From assembly GCA_029237695.1 (NCBI GenBank), contig CM055265.1:114240067-114304066 (forward strand): a stretch of DNA of 64,000 nt. The letters are read 5' to 3'. The notes beneath the pieces are model-generated. The model was not told the DNA's origin. It saw only the letters and a list, made by a program, of their open reading frames with translations, and searched no databases. The first letter of the stretch is position 1; each line of letters opens with the position of its first letter. Made by a program: the position numbers and the translations under genes. Source of the DNA: Conchocele bisecta. Its lineage: Eukaryota > Mollusca > Bivalvia > Lucinida > Thyasiridae. Below are positions 18,958 through 30,392 of the stretch, one piece after another.

Positions 18958-19175
18958 TATGAGACACGCCATGGGAAATTTCACGAAAAACGTAAATGGC
19001 GTCAAAGGTTGACAGAATTTTCAGAGTAGATGCGGAATTATATCCCGCATGTACCCTGAAAGTTTGGTCAACTTTTGACTTTATTCATGAAAAATATTGT
19101 GAATTTTGTAAACAAATTTAATGAAATTACGCAGATTTCCCAAGGTACAAAGTCGCATGGCGTGTCTCATATATT
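18958..19175. mobile_element. MITE family M, full-length
   Basis: Termini ATGAGACACGCCATG and CATGGCGTGTCTCAT with paired subterminal blocks (TTCACGAAAAACGT; TTCATGAAAAATATTG). Confidence 0.6.
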
Positions 19176-19680
19176 AATAAGACGTATTTAGCTTTTTAGC
19201 TGTTTTTGGCACACTTCATTCTGGATTCAAAATAATGCATAATTCGTGAAGACATACCAACATAATGTGTTTGCTTAAATCTTTGATAGTTTTGTAGGGA
19301 ATAAATATCAGTTTAGGGAAGATTATGTGAATTTGTCATGTGTCTAAATAAATGTACTTCATAAATGCAAGCAAATAATATGCTGAAGTTTTGTTTTTTG
19401 TATTCGCCAGTTTTAGAAACGTGACGTACATGAGTATTGTGGTATAGCACTGTCCGTGTGTAGTGAATGTTTATCTGTATATACATGCATGTATATATAA
19501 AACATGTACGTTTTCCGCTTTATAGGCAATATGTTGCACTATCTCGCTATACCACGCTACACAGTAAAATGTTGCTTAATTGCATTTACACTTCGCGCAC
19601 TAAAATATAGAAAAAAAAGCTGCAGGTCGTTGACGTTCATACTTCGCTATATTGTTATTTAGAGACAATATGACACAGAC
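19176..19680. other. No feature recognised
   Basis: Unique-looking AT-rich sequence; a short CATGCATGTATATATA stretch near 19483. No gene supported. Confidence 0.3.
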
Positions 19681-20038
19681 ATTATAGGAATGAATGGCCT
19701 TTTTGTTGAATTTATCGGGGATATAAACTTGGAAAAGTCGCGGGAATACTGGACGAAGGCCGGAATTTATCGGGGTATAAACTTGGAAAAGTCGCGGGAA
19801 TACCGATAAATTAAACAAAAAGGCCATTCGTTCCTTATAATTCCAGCATTTGAAATAAATTCATCAAGAAAATGTGTTTATTTTCCGTTTTCTTAAGAAT
19901 TATTTTAACTGCCCCTTACGGTTACGGAAAGTAGTTCGACGTGGGAGTTTACTGGGATATAAATTTTGGACAGAGACTTGCTACTGGCCAATCAAATGTT
20001 AGGGAATTGTGTAAATATTTTTGTGCTGGAATTATATT
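19681..20038. mobile_element. MITE family D
   Basis: Begins ATTATAGGAATGAATGGCC and ends TTGTGCTGGAATTATA. Contains a partial inverted duplication (GGGGATATAAACTTGGAAAA in both halves) and the conserved TTAAGAATTATTTTAACTGC block. Confidence 0.65.
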
Positions 20039-20390
20039 ACCATAAACTTACCTATTAAAGTGTGTATTAGCAAAAGTATTAGCGATAACCTCAAAACCTA
20101 CTATTGTTTACGTGCCATCATCAGACAATTATATCAGTTTCGTGGATCAATCGAATACGTCTACGAGAGAATAAGATTAGAAACTGATCCGTGCTACATA
20201 TAGCTGCCGGTATCACGTGATGTTCAATTACCCGCTGAGATGGTGGGAGAAATATAGGGGTAATCAAAGATAAGCAGAGCATACAGTACATGTAGGTAAA
20301 CAACGTCAAGCCCAGACTGCAATTGTATCCGAGAGGTTACGACCTAAGTTTAACCCTTACACCGCGATCTAATTTATTTGTCGTCTACTT

Positions 20391-20482
20391 TGACAGCACT
20401 TTAGAATAATTTACAACATGATTTGACAGCACTTCAGAATCATTTCCATTGGAAATGATTCTGAAGTGCTGTCAAACCATGT
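20391..20482. mobile_element. Family U palindrome
   Basis: GACAGCACTTCAGAATCATT pairs with its complement across TCCATTGGA, preceded by a partial extra copy. A relative is at 44460-44510. Confidence 0.5.
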
Positions 20483-20609
20483 TTTTTATTGAGGAATAAG
20501 GCAAGATATAAAAGCAAGAGCAGACGACAAGTGTTGTGTGTAGCGGTCTAAGAGTTACACAATATTTATTTCAGATTAAATACATGTATACGTCAACATA
20601 GGCTACGAC

Positions 20610-20880
20610 CTTCAACTCTCACCCCGGTGACTAATCCTATTATTTTTATGGGAAGGGGTCAAGTGACTTTGGTGTGGTATGGATCTGACACCAGGCCAGG
20701 TTATTTTAATGTCAGGGCTGAACAATGTTAGTTTTCGATGTAAATATTCCGTTCTGATTTTGGTATTTCTCCCCCAATGTAACAGGTTGCATGCGGTATC
20801 GAACCCATTGACCCGGCCATAAATAACCTTAGCTGTTGATATGCCGTTAAATACCAATGCAACAATAAATCAAATCACTG
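20610..20880 (-). mobile_element. SINE-like repeat, copy 2
   Basis: On the minus strand a perfect B-box GGTTCGATACC (20805-20795) follows a TTTAACGGCATATCAACAGC head. Homologous along its length to 12985-13275. A tRNA-derived SINE is likely; the A-box is weak. Confidence 0.5.
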
Positions 20881-20968
20881 TGGTGACCTGTGTTCGTTCC
20901 CCGGTACCGGCACCTTCAGAGCTTGTTGTTTTCTCCGGTGGGCCATATGGCTGATCGGTCCGCGGGTA

Positions 20969-21068
20969 CAGTGGGGTCAGCGTGTAAGTGCACACACGAA
21001 CGAACACGACAGGTTGGTTCCAACCTGTCGTGTTCGTTCGTGTGTGCACTTACACGCTGGCCCTACTG
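20969..21068. mobile_element. Family H 100-bp palindrome, copy 2
   Basis: Same sequence and length as copy 1, flanked by TA on both sides; a few substitutions only. Confidence 0.75.
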
Positions 21069-21126
21069 TATTCAAGGCATGAGAGCCAATTGAGATTCTT
21101 AAATAAAGCAACACCACATGCGCACC

Positions 21127-21334
21127 TGGGGGCCTTTTCACTAAACTTCGTACGACTAAAATATTTGTAAGTGCAAATTTGGGATCGTCTGGAAATTTAA
21201 ATTGATGGATTCATATGCAGCCTACGCTCAATAAATGTAAATTCACTAATTGTTTAGAACATGTGAAATTTACAGACTATCATACTTTTGCACTTACGAA
21301 CATTTTATTCGTACGAAGTTTAGTGAAACGGCGT
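21127..21334. mobile_element. MITE family A with a collapsed centre
   Basis: Both termini are present (TTTCACTAAACTTCGTACGA and complement). The left half of the central palindrome is deleted. Confidence 0.65.
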
Positions 21335-21335
21335 C

Positions 21336-21411
21336 CTGTAGTTGCAGCCTGTAACTCTGTGATCCTCCCGTACGTACGGTACGGGAGGGTCACAGAGTTA
21401 CAGGCTGCAAC
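21336..21411. mobile_element. Family V palindrome
   Basis: TAGTTGCAGCCTGTAACTCT pairs with its complement around CGTACGTACGGTACG. Related longer copies at 24250 and 52131. Confidence 0.5.
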
Positions 21412-21694
21412 TAGCTCACCTGCTAATTTGAACGTTCTGAGCAATTGCGGATTCGAATGTCTTTGTCTAAAACATTCGCTATTGACAGACACCGGTTAGT
21501 TTTACTGTGCAGGCTAAATAACCTCTCCAGTGTGCCAGTTTCAATTGGACCAGGCGATGCGATTTTCTGCCTTGACTCGTATGCACAACCGCTATCTAAG
21601 GCTAGCAAGTCGGACGGGCACATCAGACGTGGACGTCCTCCTCCCAGTTTGTTTTGGCCACCCGATTCATCACTGGATAATATGTTAATTCTGA
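21412..21694. other. No gene recognised
   Basis: GC is higher than the surroundings and open frames exist on both strands (about 21423-21744), but neither shows domain features or splice context that I trust. Confidence 0.25.
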
Positions 21695-21955
21695 GTATAT
21701 ATGAAACATTCCATGAGATTTTGTACCTTCGGACATCTGCGTAATTTCATGAAATGCGTTTACAAAATTTACATTATTTTCAATAAATGGTGTCAAAATT
21801 TGACAACATTTTCAGGGTACGTGCCGAATATAATGTTGCAGGTACTCTACAAATCTTGTCAATTTTTGAAATATATTATAATTTTTTTAAACGTATTTAA
21901 TGAAATTACGCAGATGTCCGAAGGTACAAAATCCCATAGCGTGTTTCATATTGCA
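21695..21955. mobile_element. MITE family M
   Basis: Termini ATATGAAACATTCCATGAGA and CATAGCGTGTTTCATAT; internal paired blocks around TTACGCAGATGTCCGAAGGT. Confidence 0.55.
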
Positions 21956-22004
21956 TCGAGAGAGAAAACGTATAGCTATACTTCAAACCACTTGCATATT
22001 GTAC

Positions 22005-22335
22005 TTGAAATCAAGCAGCTTGATTGTTTGAGCCTGAGCTGTGCTACAGCTCCGGCTCAGAAAATCATATGTCTTGATTGCGAGTTTACATTGCCAATGG
22101 ATTTTCAGAAACGTTGATTATGGGCAAGATTAACGCAGGCGGTTGTGTGCAAGTACGGCTTGCCTGCCAATGGTTCCAACGATATGCGAAGTCTGCTATG
22201 AATATGGCTGTGACAGGAGGAATGGGGCTTATGGTATTTGTGACCAATGTTCCTGATCAAATAGCACACCCATGTAGACTGATAGTGATACAATTTATAT
22301 TGATAGTTAGAAGTATATGACGGATGTTTCCTTGA
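22005..22335. mobile_element. Family W palindrome and K-like element
   Basis: 22005-22085 is a family W inverted repeat (TTGATTGTTTGAGCCTGAGC). 22195-22335 is the K-type long form in reverse (GGAATGGGGCTTATGG ... GACGGATGTTTCC). Confidence 0.4.
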
Positions 22336-22338
22336 TGG

Positions 22339-22643
22339 AATGGCGAACAGTGTAGATCCTGATCAGACTGTGCGGATGCACAGTCTGAGCTGGATCTACA
22401 CTGGCCGCAAAACCCATAAGCCCCATTTCTACATCCACATCAACACATAAGGTAGAAGGTTGACTAAAAGGACAGAGCACATGTGGAATTCAATTGCTAG
22501 TTGCGATATTTTGTTAGATAATTGGCGAAACATAATGATGCCATAGCCTGCACAATCCCAGAGTCTATTTCCAAACGCAAAATAAACTATGTGTACGGGT
22601 AATTACATGTAAACGACGACTACGTAATTGCAACTGAACAATA
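22339..22643. repeat. ~300-bp duplicated segment, copy 2
   Basis: Near-identical to 17650-17946; it retains CCCCAT missing from copy 1. Confidence 0.7.
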
Positions 22644-22682
22644 ACAGTTTACGACTATGTAAAAACTACAGAAAAATAACTA

Positions 22683-23150
22683 GTCTGTTCCACGTTTTTC
22701 TGCCGACGAACTTTTGGCTATTAAACCCTCCAAATCTAAAAAATATTTAAATGTAAGTACTTTTTCACCCATAACAAAAAAGTCACCCTCTCCTAAAAAT
22801 TTGTCAGATGAAATTCCATCCAATATTGATTTTATAGCGAAAAAAACGATTTTCCTATCGGGGAAAATGAGAAGGAGCTGGGGGAGTAGTCGAGCAACGA
22901 TTTGTTTTGGAAATTGACACCGAAACCTGGCTAGATAGCTTGGAAATGATGTAACTAAGAAAACAAAAGTTAGATTTTGAAAATCGGCCCACAAAGATTT
23001 TTTTTTTTATTTTAGCCCCAATGTTAAATTCCAATAGGAAAATATTTTTTTTTCACAATAAAATCAATATTTGACGGAATTGCATCAAATAACAAAAATT
23101 GGGGAGGGTGACTTTTTGTTATTGATGAAACAGACAGTAGCTACGTTTGT
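22683..23150. mobile_element. Family C' element
   Basis: Left terminus CTGTTCCACGTTTTTCTGCC; inverted internal blocks (ATTTTTCGGGG-type; AAAGTCACCCTCTCC and complement). Right end degenerate (GATGAAACAGACAGTAG). Confidence 0.55.
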
Positions 23151-23245
23151 ATTAAGGACTGACTTTATAGAACATCATCATTTGCTTCAACTGTAAGTAT
23201 AGTATCGTAGATGTGAGTAAATATTTGTATAAAGTATATCTGTAG

Positions 23246-23556
23246 GCTATTTCACCAACATTGCAAAGTATACTTATCTTGCAAAGCATACTTTGAGGGA
23301 GAAATTTTCAATTTTAGGATAATTTTATCAATTTTTATTACACTGAATTTATTACATTATCACAGCCATTTTGGCTGTGATAATATAATAACTTCAGTAT
23401 AATAATTCTGCATACTTTTAATCATCAAATATATATTCAGTTGTTAGTTCTACATGTATATGCCATAATGCATTTCGGGAAAAATAAATGATTGCTCCCT
23501 CAAAGTATACTTTGCTAGAAAAGAATACTTTGCAATGTTGGTGAAATCGGCTACAT
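23246..23556. mobile_element. MITE family B, full-length
   Basis: Termini GTAGGCTATTTCACCAAC and GTTGGTGAAATCGGCTAC, central palindrome around TTTTGGCTGTGATAATA. Confidence 0.7.
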
Positions 23557-24249
23557 GTACTGATCCTGCTATTCTTAGTGCATACTATATTGTGCATTGA
23601 GTTGCCATCCGGGCCCAGCTTTGCATGGACACAATTTGGGTCAGTTTTGGGGTGTTTCACACACGCACAGCTCAAAACTGGAGGGACGAACTAATACGAT
23701 TTATGTAGTGGAAAAGTAAAGTTTTATAACTTCCTATCCGAAATATGTTGCCCAAATTAATATCAAGTCTGATTTTTGAAGATAAATTAGCCCATTTTTT
23801 AAAACACAAAACTTTTGCCATTGGCTATCTAGAGTGCACAGTCATATATGTTATCTTATACATTATTGTATGTACACAGAGAATATACCATGTATACTCT
23901 ATTGAATGCAATCAGGAATATTGACTTTTTTATGGACTTTCGCTGCTATCATAAAGGTGTTGCTGGGTGAATATACATGTATGTGGTAAAGTTGTCATAC
24001 ATGTAGTTTTAAATTTGGTGAATAGAGTGACCTGATGATTTACACAGTGTAACACGGCCACAGTAAATTTTGGAAATTACAAAACAACAAACCACGTATC
24101 AAACATGTTGTACACTTTGGCATGGTATAATTGATAGCACGTGGTAACATGCTACACCAACTTGTATTAGTTTATCTGACATTGTGTGTACTGTCTGTGT
24201 CAAACGCTACAATAGGTGAAACTGGCTGGTGACTTGTACATGTACATAT
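23557..24249. other. No feature recognised
   Basis: No supported gene or repeat; scattered ACATGTA strings only. Confidence 0.3.
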
Positions 24250-24344
24250 AGTTGCGAAGGTAACTCTTGCAATCTACTCCCGTACCGTCCGTAGGCAGCC
24301 TACGGACGGTACGGGAGTAGATTGCAAGAGTTACCGTTCGCAAC
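24250..24344. mobile_element. Family V palindrome, 95 bp
   Basis: TAGTTGCGAAGGTAACTCTT pairs with its complement across a short centre (GTCCGTAGGCAGCCTACGGAC); one base is inserted in the right arm. Confidence 0.6.
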
Positions 24345-24927
24345 TAATGTACATACATATACGAAGAGGGCTGAGATAGCAATTCCATGCTCCGTTTCTG
24401 ATACAGTAACAGGAGAATGTTCACAGACATGTTATACATATATCCCATCGCATTTAGGAAGTGATTATGTTTTCATCATATGATTACGAAGGATCCCACG
24501 GGTGCATATACACGAGATATGTGTTTTGTGAATTGATTTAACACATATTTGCGATGGTGATTGGAGAAATGGGATTTCTCAAGTTTGTGGCCACATTAGC
24601 GCGTGATCTGTGACTGGATATATGGGGATTGTGGCAGTTGTTACCAATTTAGAACGGTATCTGCTAGACTAAACACACTGCAGCGTACGTTAGATAGAAA
24701 CATGACGAATGTTTCCCGGACTGACTGCATCACCCGAGAGACCGTTTAACTATTTGCATGCTGGGAAATGTGAGGGCTATTAATAGTTCAAAAATAGCAG
24801 ACGACACTTCATTACATTTTCTTTTATTTCTCCCCGTAAATGTCATGAATATGTATTGGAATTTCATTGGAATTGGGTCCGAAAGACGCAATTATAATGG
24901 AATTGCAAGACACATTTACAGAGAGCA
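24345..24927. other. Mostly unrecognised; weak K-like traces
   Basis: 24550-24745 resembles a diverged long-form K element in reverse (GGAGAAATGGGATTT ... GACGAATGTTTCC). No gene. Confidence 0.25.
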
Positions 24928-25204
24928 TAGCCAGTGACTCGCCTCCGGATTCAGTTTAGTGTTTGGCCTATGCTGTTCTACGGAGCCCCGCAGGGGACAT
25001 TGTTTCTTTTTTATTAATTCGTTCCCACGAAATAACAATTCGTTCCCTTAATTTAACAATTCCTTCCCTCGAATTAACAATTCGTTCCCACGATATAACA
25101 ATGTTAATTCGAGGGAACGAATTGTTATATCTTGAGAACGAATTGTTATTTCGTGGGAACGAATTGTAATTTCGTGGGGACGAATTGTTAAATTGAGAGA
25201 AAAA
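24928..25204. mobile_element. FB-family foldback element (FB4), 3' truncated
   Basis: Left flank shared with FB5 (GTGACTCGCCTCCGGATTCA), then CTACGGAGCCCCGCAGGGGA and inverted arms meeting at about 25103. The right arm stops at AAATTGAGAGAAAA. Confidence 0.7.
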
Positions 25205-25264
25205 AGACACATACTCGTAATATGTTGGTTGTTATTTTCACCGCTAACTGGCAACACACAGACG

Positions 25265-25313
25265 TGCACTTACGAACATGTTAGTCCTAGAAAGTTTAGT
25301 GAAACGGACCCCA
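25265..25313. mobile_element. MITE family A, terminal fragment
   Basis: GTGCACTTACGAACATGTTA to AGTTTAGTGAAACGGACCCC: the right end only. Confidence 0.55.
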
Positions 25314-25321
25314 GATTCGGC

Positions 25322-26064
25322 TATATGTGACCGTGAATGGAGGAATGTGGTTTATGGGTTTTGCGTCCAGTGTAGATCTATAGTCTGTTTCACGAAAGCT
25401 GCCCAAATTTTACGGCCATATAAACAATTCAAAAACAATATTTTTTTCGATAGTATTAAATTAAAGGAAAATTTAAGAATGAGCCTTCTTTTTATTTCGT
25501 GAAATTCGGTCAAATATTGGTTTTGTTACGAAAAATTGATTTCTCTATGGGAATTTAACATGGGGGAAAAAGAGGTAAAGGAGTGTGGGAGGAGTCAAAA
25601 AACGAAAGATTTTGGAAATTGACTCCGAAACCTAGCTAGATAGCTTGGATATGATATAACTAAGAAAACAAAAGTTAAATTTTAAAAATCGGTTCAGTAT
25701 TTCTAAAATTTAAAAAATATTCCGTGAAGATGTCTATGGGGATTTAACAAGGGGAAATTGTTTTTTCGCAATAAAATCAATATTTGACCAAATTTCACGA
25801 AATAAAAAGAAGGCTGATTCTTAATTTTTCCTTTAATTTAATATTATCAAAAGAAATCTTGTTTTTGAATTGTTTATATAGCGATAAAATTTGGGCAGCT
25901 TTCGTGAAACAGACAGTAGATCAGCAATATTTGTCATTCCATCGACGAAACACCCGCCATGCGTCAATCAAGAAATATATATTGTTATCAGGCTACATGA
26001 ATATGTTTTTTAATCCGGAGATGCACTGATCGCAAAATCCCATAAACCCCATTTCACCAGTCAC
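25322..26064. mobile_element. K-type element interrupted by family C
   Basis: K-type halves are 25322-25379 and 25920-26064 (ATTCCATCGACGAAACACCC; CCCATAAACCCCATTTCACC). Between them, 25381-25918 is a family C element with inverted termini GTCTGTTTCACGAAAGCTGC and internal paired blocks ATGAGCCTTCTTTTTATTTC, flanked by TA. Confidence 0.6.
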
Positions 26065-26072
26065 AGCCACAT

Positions 26073-26330
26073 ATGACACAAGCCAAGTAATGTAATTTTG
26101 TACCTAAGAAGATATGAGATTTTTCATGAAAAATGTTTACAGAAACTTTGATATTTTCTGTCAATCAGGTCAAAAGTTGACACAAATTACATAGGCAATG
26201 CGGCATTACATTCCACATTCGCTTTGAACATTTCGTCCACCTTCGAAGTCATTTACGCAAAATATCGTAAATTTTGTAAATATTGTTCACGAAAAATCGC
26301 ACGTCTTCTTACATGTAGGTATAAAATCGC
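26073..26330. mobile_element. MITE family M, right end lost
   Basis: Starts ATGACACAAGCCAAGTAATG, contains the inverted GTACCTAAGAAGATATGAG block and complement; its right terminus is replaced by a family B sequence. Confidence 0.5.
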
Positions 26331-26336
26331 AAAATT

Positions 26337-26603
26337 GCTAAGCATACTTATCTAGCTAAGCATACTTTGAGGGAGTAATCATTTATTTTTCATGAAATGC
26401 ATTATTTCATATAGAACTAACGACTGCATATATTTGATGATTAAAAGTATGCAGAATTATTATACTGAATTTATTACATTATCACAGCCAAAATGGCTGT
26501 GATAATGTAATAAATTCAGTATAATAAAAATAATGAATTTATCCCTCAAAGTATACTTTGCTAGATAAGTATACTTTGCAATGTTTGTGTAACAGGCTAC
26601 AGT
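26337..26603. mobile_element. MITE family B, left terminus missing
   Basis: Enters B directly at ATTGCTAAGCATACTTATCT and ends GTAACAGGCTACAG; central palindrome intact (AGCCAAAATGGCT). Confidence 0.65.
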
Positions 26604-26825
26604 TGTCTAATCATGGCGATGACAAAGTACATCCGCTATGAAATCATACGGTTAATCAAAACACGAAAATCGCCATCGATTATTTTAGGGTAATAAATGA
26701 AAAATGTCAAGTCTGACAAATTGGCACGTTTGCAACAAACGAGGTTACATTCAACACATCGGAACAATATTTGTGTTTCGTTTCAAAATGTATTTCAAAA
26801 TGAATGTACGGCGCTTACGAGCGGT

Positions 26826-27146
26826 ATAGCCTGTGACTCGCCTCCGGATTCAGTTTAGTGTTTAGCCTATGCTGTTCTACGGAGCCCCGCAGGGGACATT
26901 GTTTCTTTTTTATTAATTCGTTCCCACGAAATAACAATTCGTTCCCTTAATTTAACAATTCCTTCCCTCGAATTAACAATTCGTTCCCACGATATAACAA
27001 TGTTAATTCGAGGGAACGAATTGTTATATCTTGAGAACGAATTGTTATTTCGTGGGAACGAATTGTAATTTCGTGGGGACGAATTGTTAAATTGAGGGAA
27101 CGAATTATTATTTCGTGGGAAATTCTACGTCCCCTGTGGGGCTCCG
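26826..27146. mobile_element. FB-family foldback element (FB5), full-length
   Basis: Near-identical to FB4 for about 270 bp, but complete: the right arm continues to TTATTTCGTGGGAAATTCTA and the terminus CGTCCCCTGTGGGGCTCCGT. Confidence 0.7.
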
Positions 27147-27184
27147 TACTGTTCGTTATTCAATCACCGACGAAGCTGTTAGCA

Positions 27185-27275
27185 TCGCATTTCACACCAC
27201 GAACAATGTAGATCCAGATCAGCCTGTGCATCCGCACAGTCTGATCAGGATCTGCACAGTTCGCTGTTCACCAAT
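27185..27275. mobile_element. Family K hairpin
   Basis: AGATCCAGATCAGCCTGTGC pairs with the complement (CACAGTCTGATCAGGATCTG). Confidence 0.55.
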
Positions 27276-27794
27276 CACCGAAGGAACTGTTAGCAGTACA
27301 GTCAACTTGCAATCCAATACGACTATATCTGACTTGGAAAGGTGATATTTGGCTGGATTCCAGTGTGCATCAGCCTGGGTCTTACATGTTATTGCGGTAT
27401 GCAAATAACGTCCAGAAATAGTCAGAATTTGATATCTAAGTAATACGATTTACACTTGTTACCAGTGTCGGTACGTACGGGTTTTCCGACGACGGCCAAA
27501 ACAGAAGCCAGACACGTAATAAACAGAGTCTCATACTCGTCTCCATTTGGTATGAACTATTTATGGAACTCCTCAGCCAATGCATGCATGGAGCCCCTGG
27601 TGTGGTGCATATATTGTGTTGTTTAATAAATCTGATATCGGATGAACATTCGTTAATATCCTCTACAGTACATGTATATATGAAGTTCGTAAGAACAATG
27701 TATTTGTTATAAAGAGCTGTAGGAGAACAGCATAGCGCGACTACGAGGGTTGTCGATGTACACATAGCTTGACAAAGAAGGTGGCCACGGCCCG
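27276..27794. other. No feature recognised
   Basis: An open frame on the minus strand (27436-27765) shows no family features. Nothing else is supported. Confidence 0.25.
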
Positions 27795-29280
27795 CATAAA
27801 AACCTTAACCAAGGTTGACTAAAAACCTTAGCCAAGGGAAATTAACTAAGTAATTTAAGGTTAAATGTAGGTCAATGTCAGATATAGGTCAGGGGTTATT
27901 GATGTACATCACTAGGAGATGAAGTTTTCCAAGTATGGTTGCTGTAGGCCCAGGAGTATTCCATATACAACCTTAAGAAAGGGGAAATAACTAAGTAATC
28001 CAAGGGTAAAAGTAGGTCAAGGTCAAATATAGTTCAGGGATTATTGATGTACATCACTAGGAGATGAAGTTTTCCAAGCATGGTTGCTGTAGGCACAGGA
28101 GTATTCCATATATACAAGCTTAACTATAAACCTTAACCAAGTTTGAGTACAAACCTTAACCAAGGGGAAATAACTAAGTAATTCAAGATTAAATGTAGGT
28201 CAAGGTCAAATATAGGTCAGGGGTTATTGATGTACATCCCTATGAGAAAAGGTTGTCCAAGTATGGTGTCTGTATGCACAATAGTATTCCATGTACAAGC
28301 TTGACTAAAAATCTTAACCAAGGTTGAGTAAAAACCTTAACCAAGGGGAATTAACTAAGTAATTCAAGGTTACATGTAGGTCAAGGTCAAATATAGGTCA
28401 GGGGTTGTTGATGTACATCACTAGGTGATGAAGTTGTCCAAGTATGGTTGATGTAGGGCCAGGAGTATTGCATATACAAGCTTGACTAAAAACCTTAACC
28501 AAGCGGAATTAGCTAAGTAATTCAAGGTTAAATGTAGGTCAAGGTCAAATATAGATCAGGCGTTATTGATGTACATCCCTATGAGAAAAGGCTGTCCAAG
28601 TATGGTGTATGTATGCACAATAGTATTCCATGTACAAGCTTGACTAAACACCTTAACCAAGGTTGACTTAAAACCTTAACCAAGGGGAATTAAGTAAGTA
28701 ATTCAAGGTTAAATGTTGGTCAAGGTCAAATATAGGTCAAGGGTTGTTGATGTACATCACTAGGAGATGAAGTTGTCCAAACATGGTTGGTGTAGGGCCA
28801 GGAGTATTCCATCTACAAGCTTGACTAAAAGCCTTAACCAAGGGGAATTAACTAAGTAATTCAAGAGGAAATGTAGGTCAATGTCAAATATAGATCAGGG
28901 GTTATTGATGTACATCCCTATGAGAAAAGGTTGTCCAAGTATGGTGTCTGTATGCACAATAGTATTCCATGTACAAGCTTGATAAAAACCTTAAACCAAG
29001 GTTGGACTATAAACCTTAACCAAGGGTAGGGGTTACTAAGTAATTCAAGGTTAAATGTAGGTCAATGTCAAATATAGGTCAGGGGTTGTTGATGCACATC
29101 ACTAGGATATGAAGTTGTCCAAGTATGGTGGGTGTAGGGCCAGGAGTATTGCATATACAAGCTTGACTAAAAACCTTAACCAAGGCGTGACGGTGACGCC
29201 GACAGCCGACGCCGACGCCGGGGTGACTACATAAGCTCTAACTATTCTTCGAATAGTCGAGCAAAAAGGCTCATATTAAA
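27795..29280. repeat. Tandem array, eight units of ~158 or ~182 bp, with a GC-rich tail
   Basis: The string ACTAAGTAA or a close variant recurs at 27845, 27990, 28173, 28354, 28512, 28693, 28851 and 29035 (intervals 145, 183, 181, 158, 181, 158, 184). Long and short units differ by one extra copy of an ~24-bp subunit (AACCTTAACCAAGGTTGACT). Each unit holds AGGTCAAGGTCAAATATAGG and TTATTGATGTACATCAC. A tail follows (GACGCCGACGCCGG) with a hairpin ACTATTC-TTC-GAATAGT at about 29238-29254. A repeat array with a 3' hairpin resembles helitron-related tandem-repeat elements of bivalves, but termini are not proven. Confidence 0.65.
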
Positions 29281-29397
29281 ATAATCGTATTTGCATTTGA
29301 CATTTATATCATAACCGCTACATATAATGTGCACATAATTATGTCATATCGATTAGGCAATCTTTACCGTGTAGGTCTACTGTCGTTGTTTTACATC
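29281..29397. other. No feature recognised
   Basis: Short unassigned stretch between two repeats. Confidence 0.3.
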
Positions 29398-29655
29398 TTC
29401 GTCCCCTCGCCGATAGGCAAAAGGGGACATAGTGTTTGTCCATGTACGTACGGGCGTACGTTAGTAACACCTTTCATGTTTCAATAATTCATGAACCGCT
29501 TCACCGATATATATAAAATTTGGCCACAATGTGTGTCTTGGAATGGTGCTTTGTTTTTGCATAGGACCCATGTCCGACGTCCCAATTTTAAGGTTACTGA
29601 GGACTTATGTGTTGTTATAAAGGTTGCCAGCGAGGGGATTAGCTTCGTTTAACGA
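29398..29655. mobile_element. Family X repeat, copy 1
   Basis: Homologous to 60868-61165: CCCCTCGCCGATA, then GTCCATGTACGTACG, TATGAACCGCTTCAC-type and CTGCCAGCGAGGGGATTAGC-type ends. The short CCCCTCGC / GCGAGGGG ends are inverted. Confidence 0.5.
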
Positions 29656-29794
29656 TGCCAATTCTTGCCCTAATTACATTTTATGATGTTCAGCGGATGG
29701 CCGTATTGACAGTCAATGTGTACCCATGTCATTGACGGATATGCCACCAGCTGAGGAAATGTAGCTTACGACGTTGGCGACCAGTGTGGCCCCA

Positions 29795-30079
29795 GTAGCC
29801 GACTTCACCAGAATTGCTAAGCATACTTATCTAGCCGTTTCACTAAAATTCGTACCCTATAATGTTCGTAAGGCCAAAATATGATCGTCTGGAAATTTTA
29901 ATTGATGGATTTACATTTATTGACCATAGGCTTCATATGCAGCCGATGTTCAATAAATGTAAATCCAATAATTGTTTACAAGAAAACGTGGTTAATGTGA
30001 AATTTACAGACTATCATAATTGTGCACTTGCGAACATTTTAGTCGTACGATGTTTAGTGAAACGCCCCCCCCCCCCCTG
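29795..30079. mobile_element. Family B fragment joined to a family A element
   Basis: 29795-29833 is only the left end of B (GTAGCCGACTTCACCAGAAT). At 29834 it switches to a full-length A element ending in a run of 13 Cs (30065-30077). Confidence 0.6.
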
Positions 30080-30109
30080 ACTTCGCCAATCCGATCAGAC
30101 TAGTATGTA

Positions 30110-30372
30110 GCCTATTTCACTAAAATTGTAAAGTATACTTATCTTGCTAAGTACACTTTGAGTGACAAATTTTCAATTTAAAGATTTAATTTTTATTATA
30201 CTGAATTTATTAAATTATGTAATAAATTCAGTATAATAATTCTGCATACTTTCAATCATCAAATATATGCAGTCGTTAGCTCTATATGAAATTATGCATT
30301 TCGGGGAAAATAAATGATTACACCCTCAAAGTACACTTTCCTAGATAAGTATGCTTTGCAATCGTGGTCGAT
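30110..30372. mobile_element. MITE family B with a shortened centre
   Basis: Left terminus GTAGCCTATTTCACTAAAAT. The central hairpin is cut to ATTATGTAATAAATTCAG; the right terminus is degenerate (GGTCGATTTGGCTA). Confidence 0.6.
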
Positions 30373-30392
30373 TTGGCTAAATGGAGTGATAC

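Noticed and set aside
21423..21744. Overlapping open frames on both strands with protein-like composition, possible exon
   Set aside because: No splice-site context, domain or second exon that I can support.
27436..27765. 109-codon minus-strand open frame
   Set aside because: Composition typical of random frame; no domain, leader or conserved neighbour.
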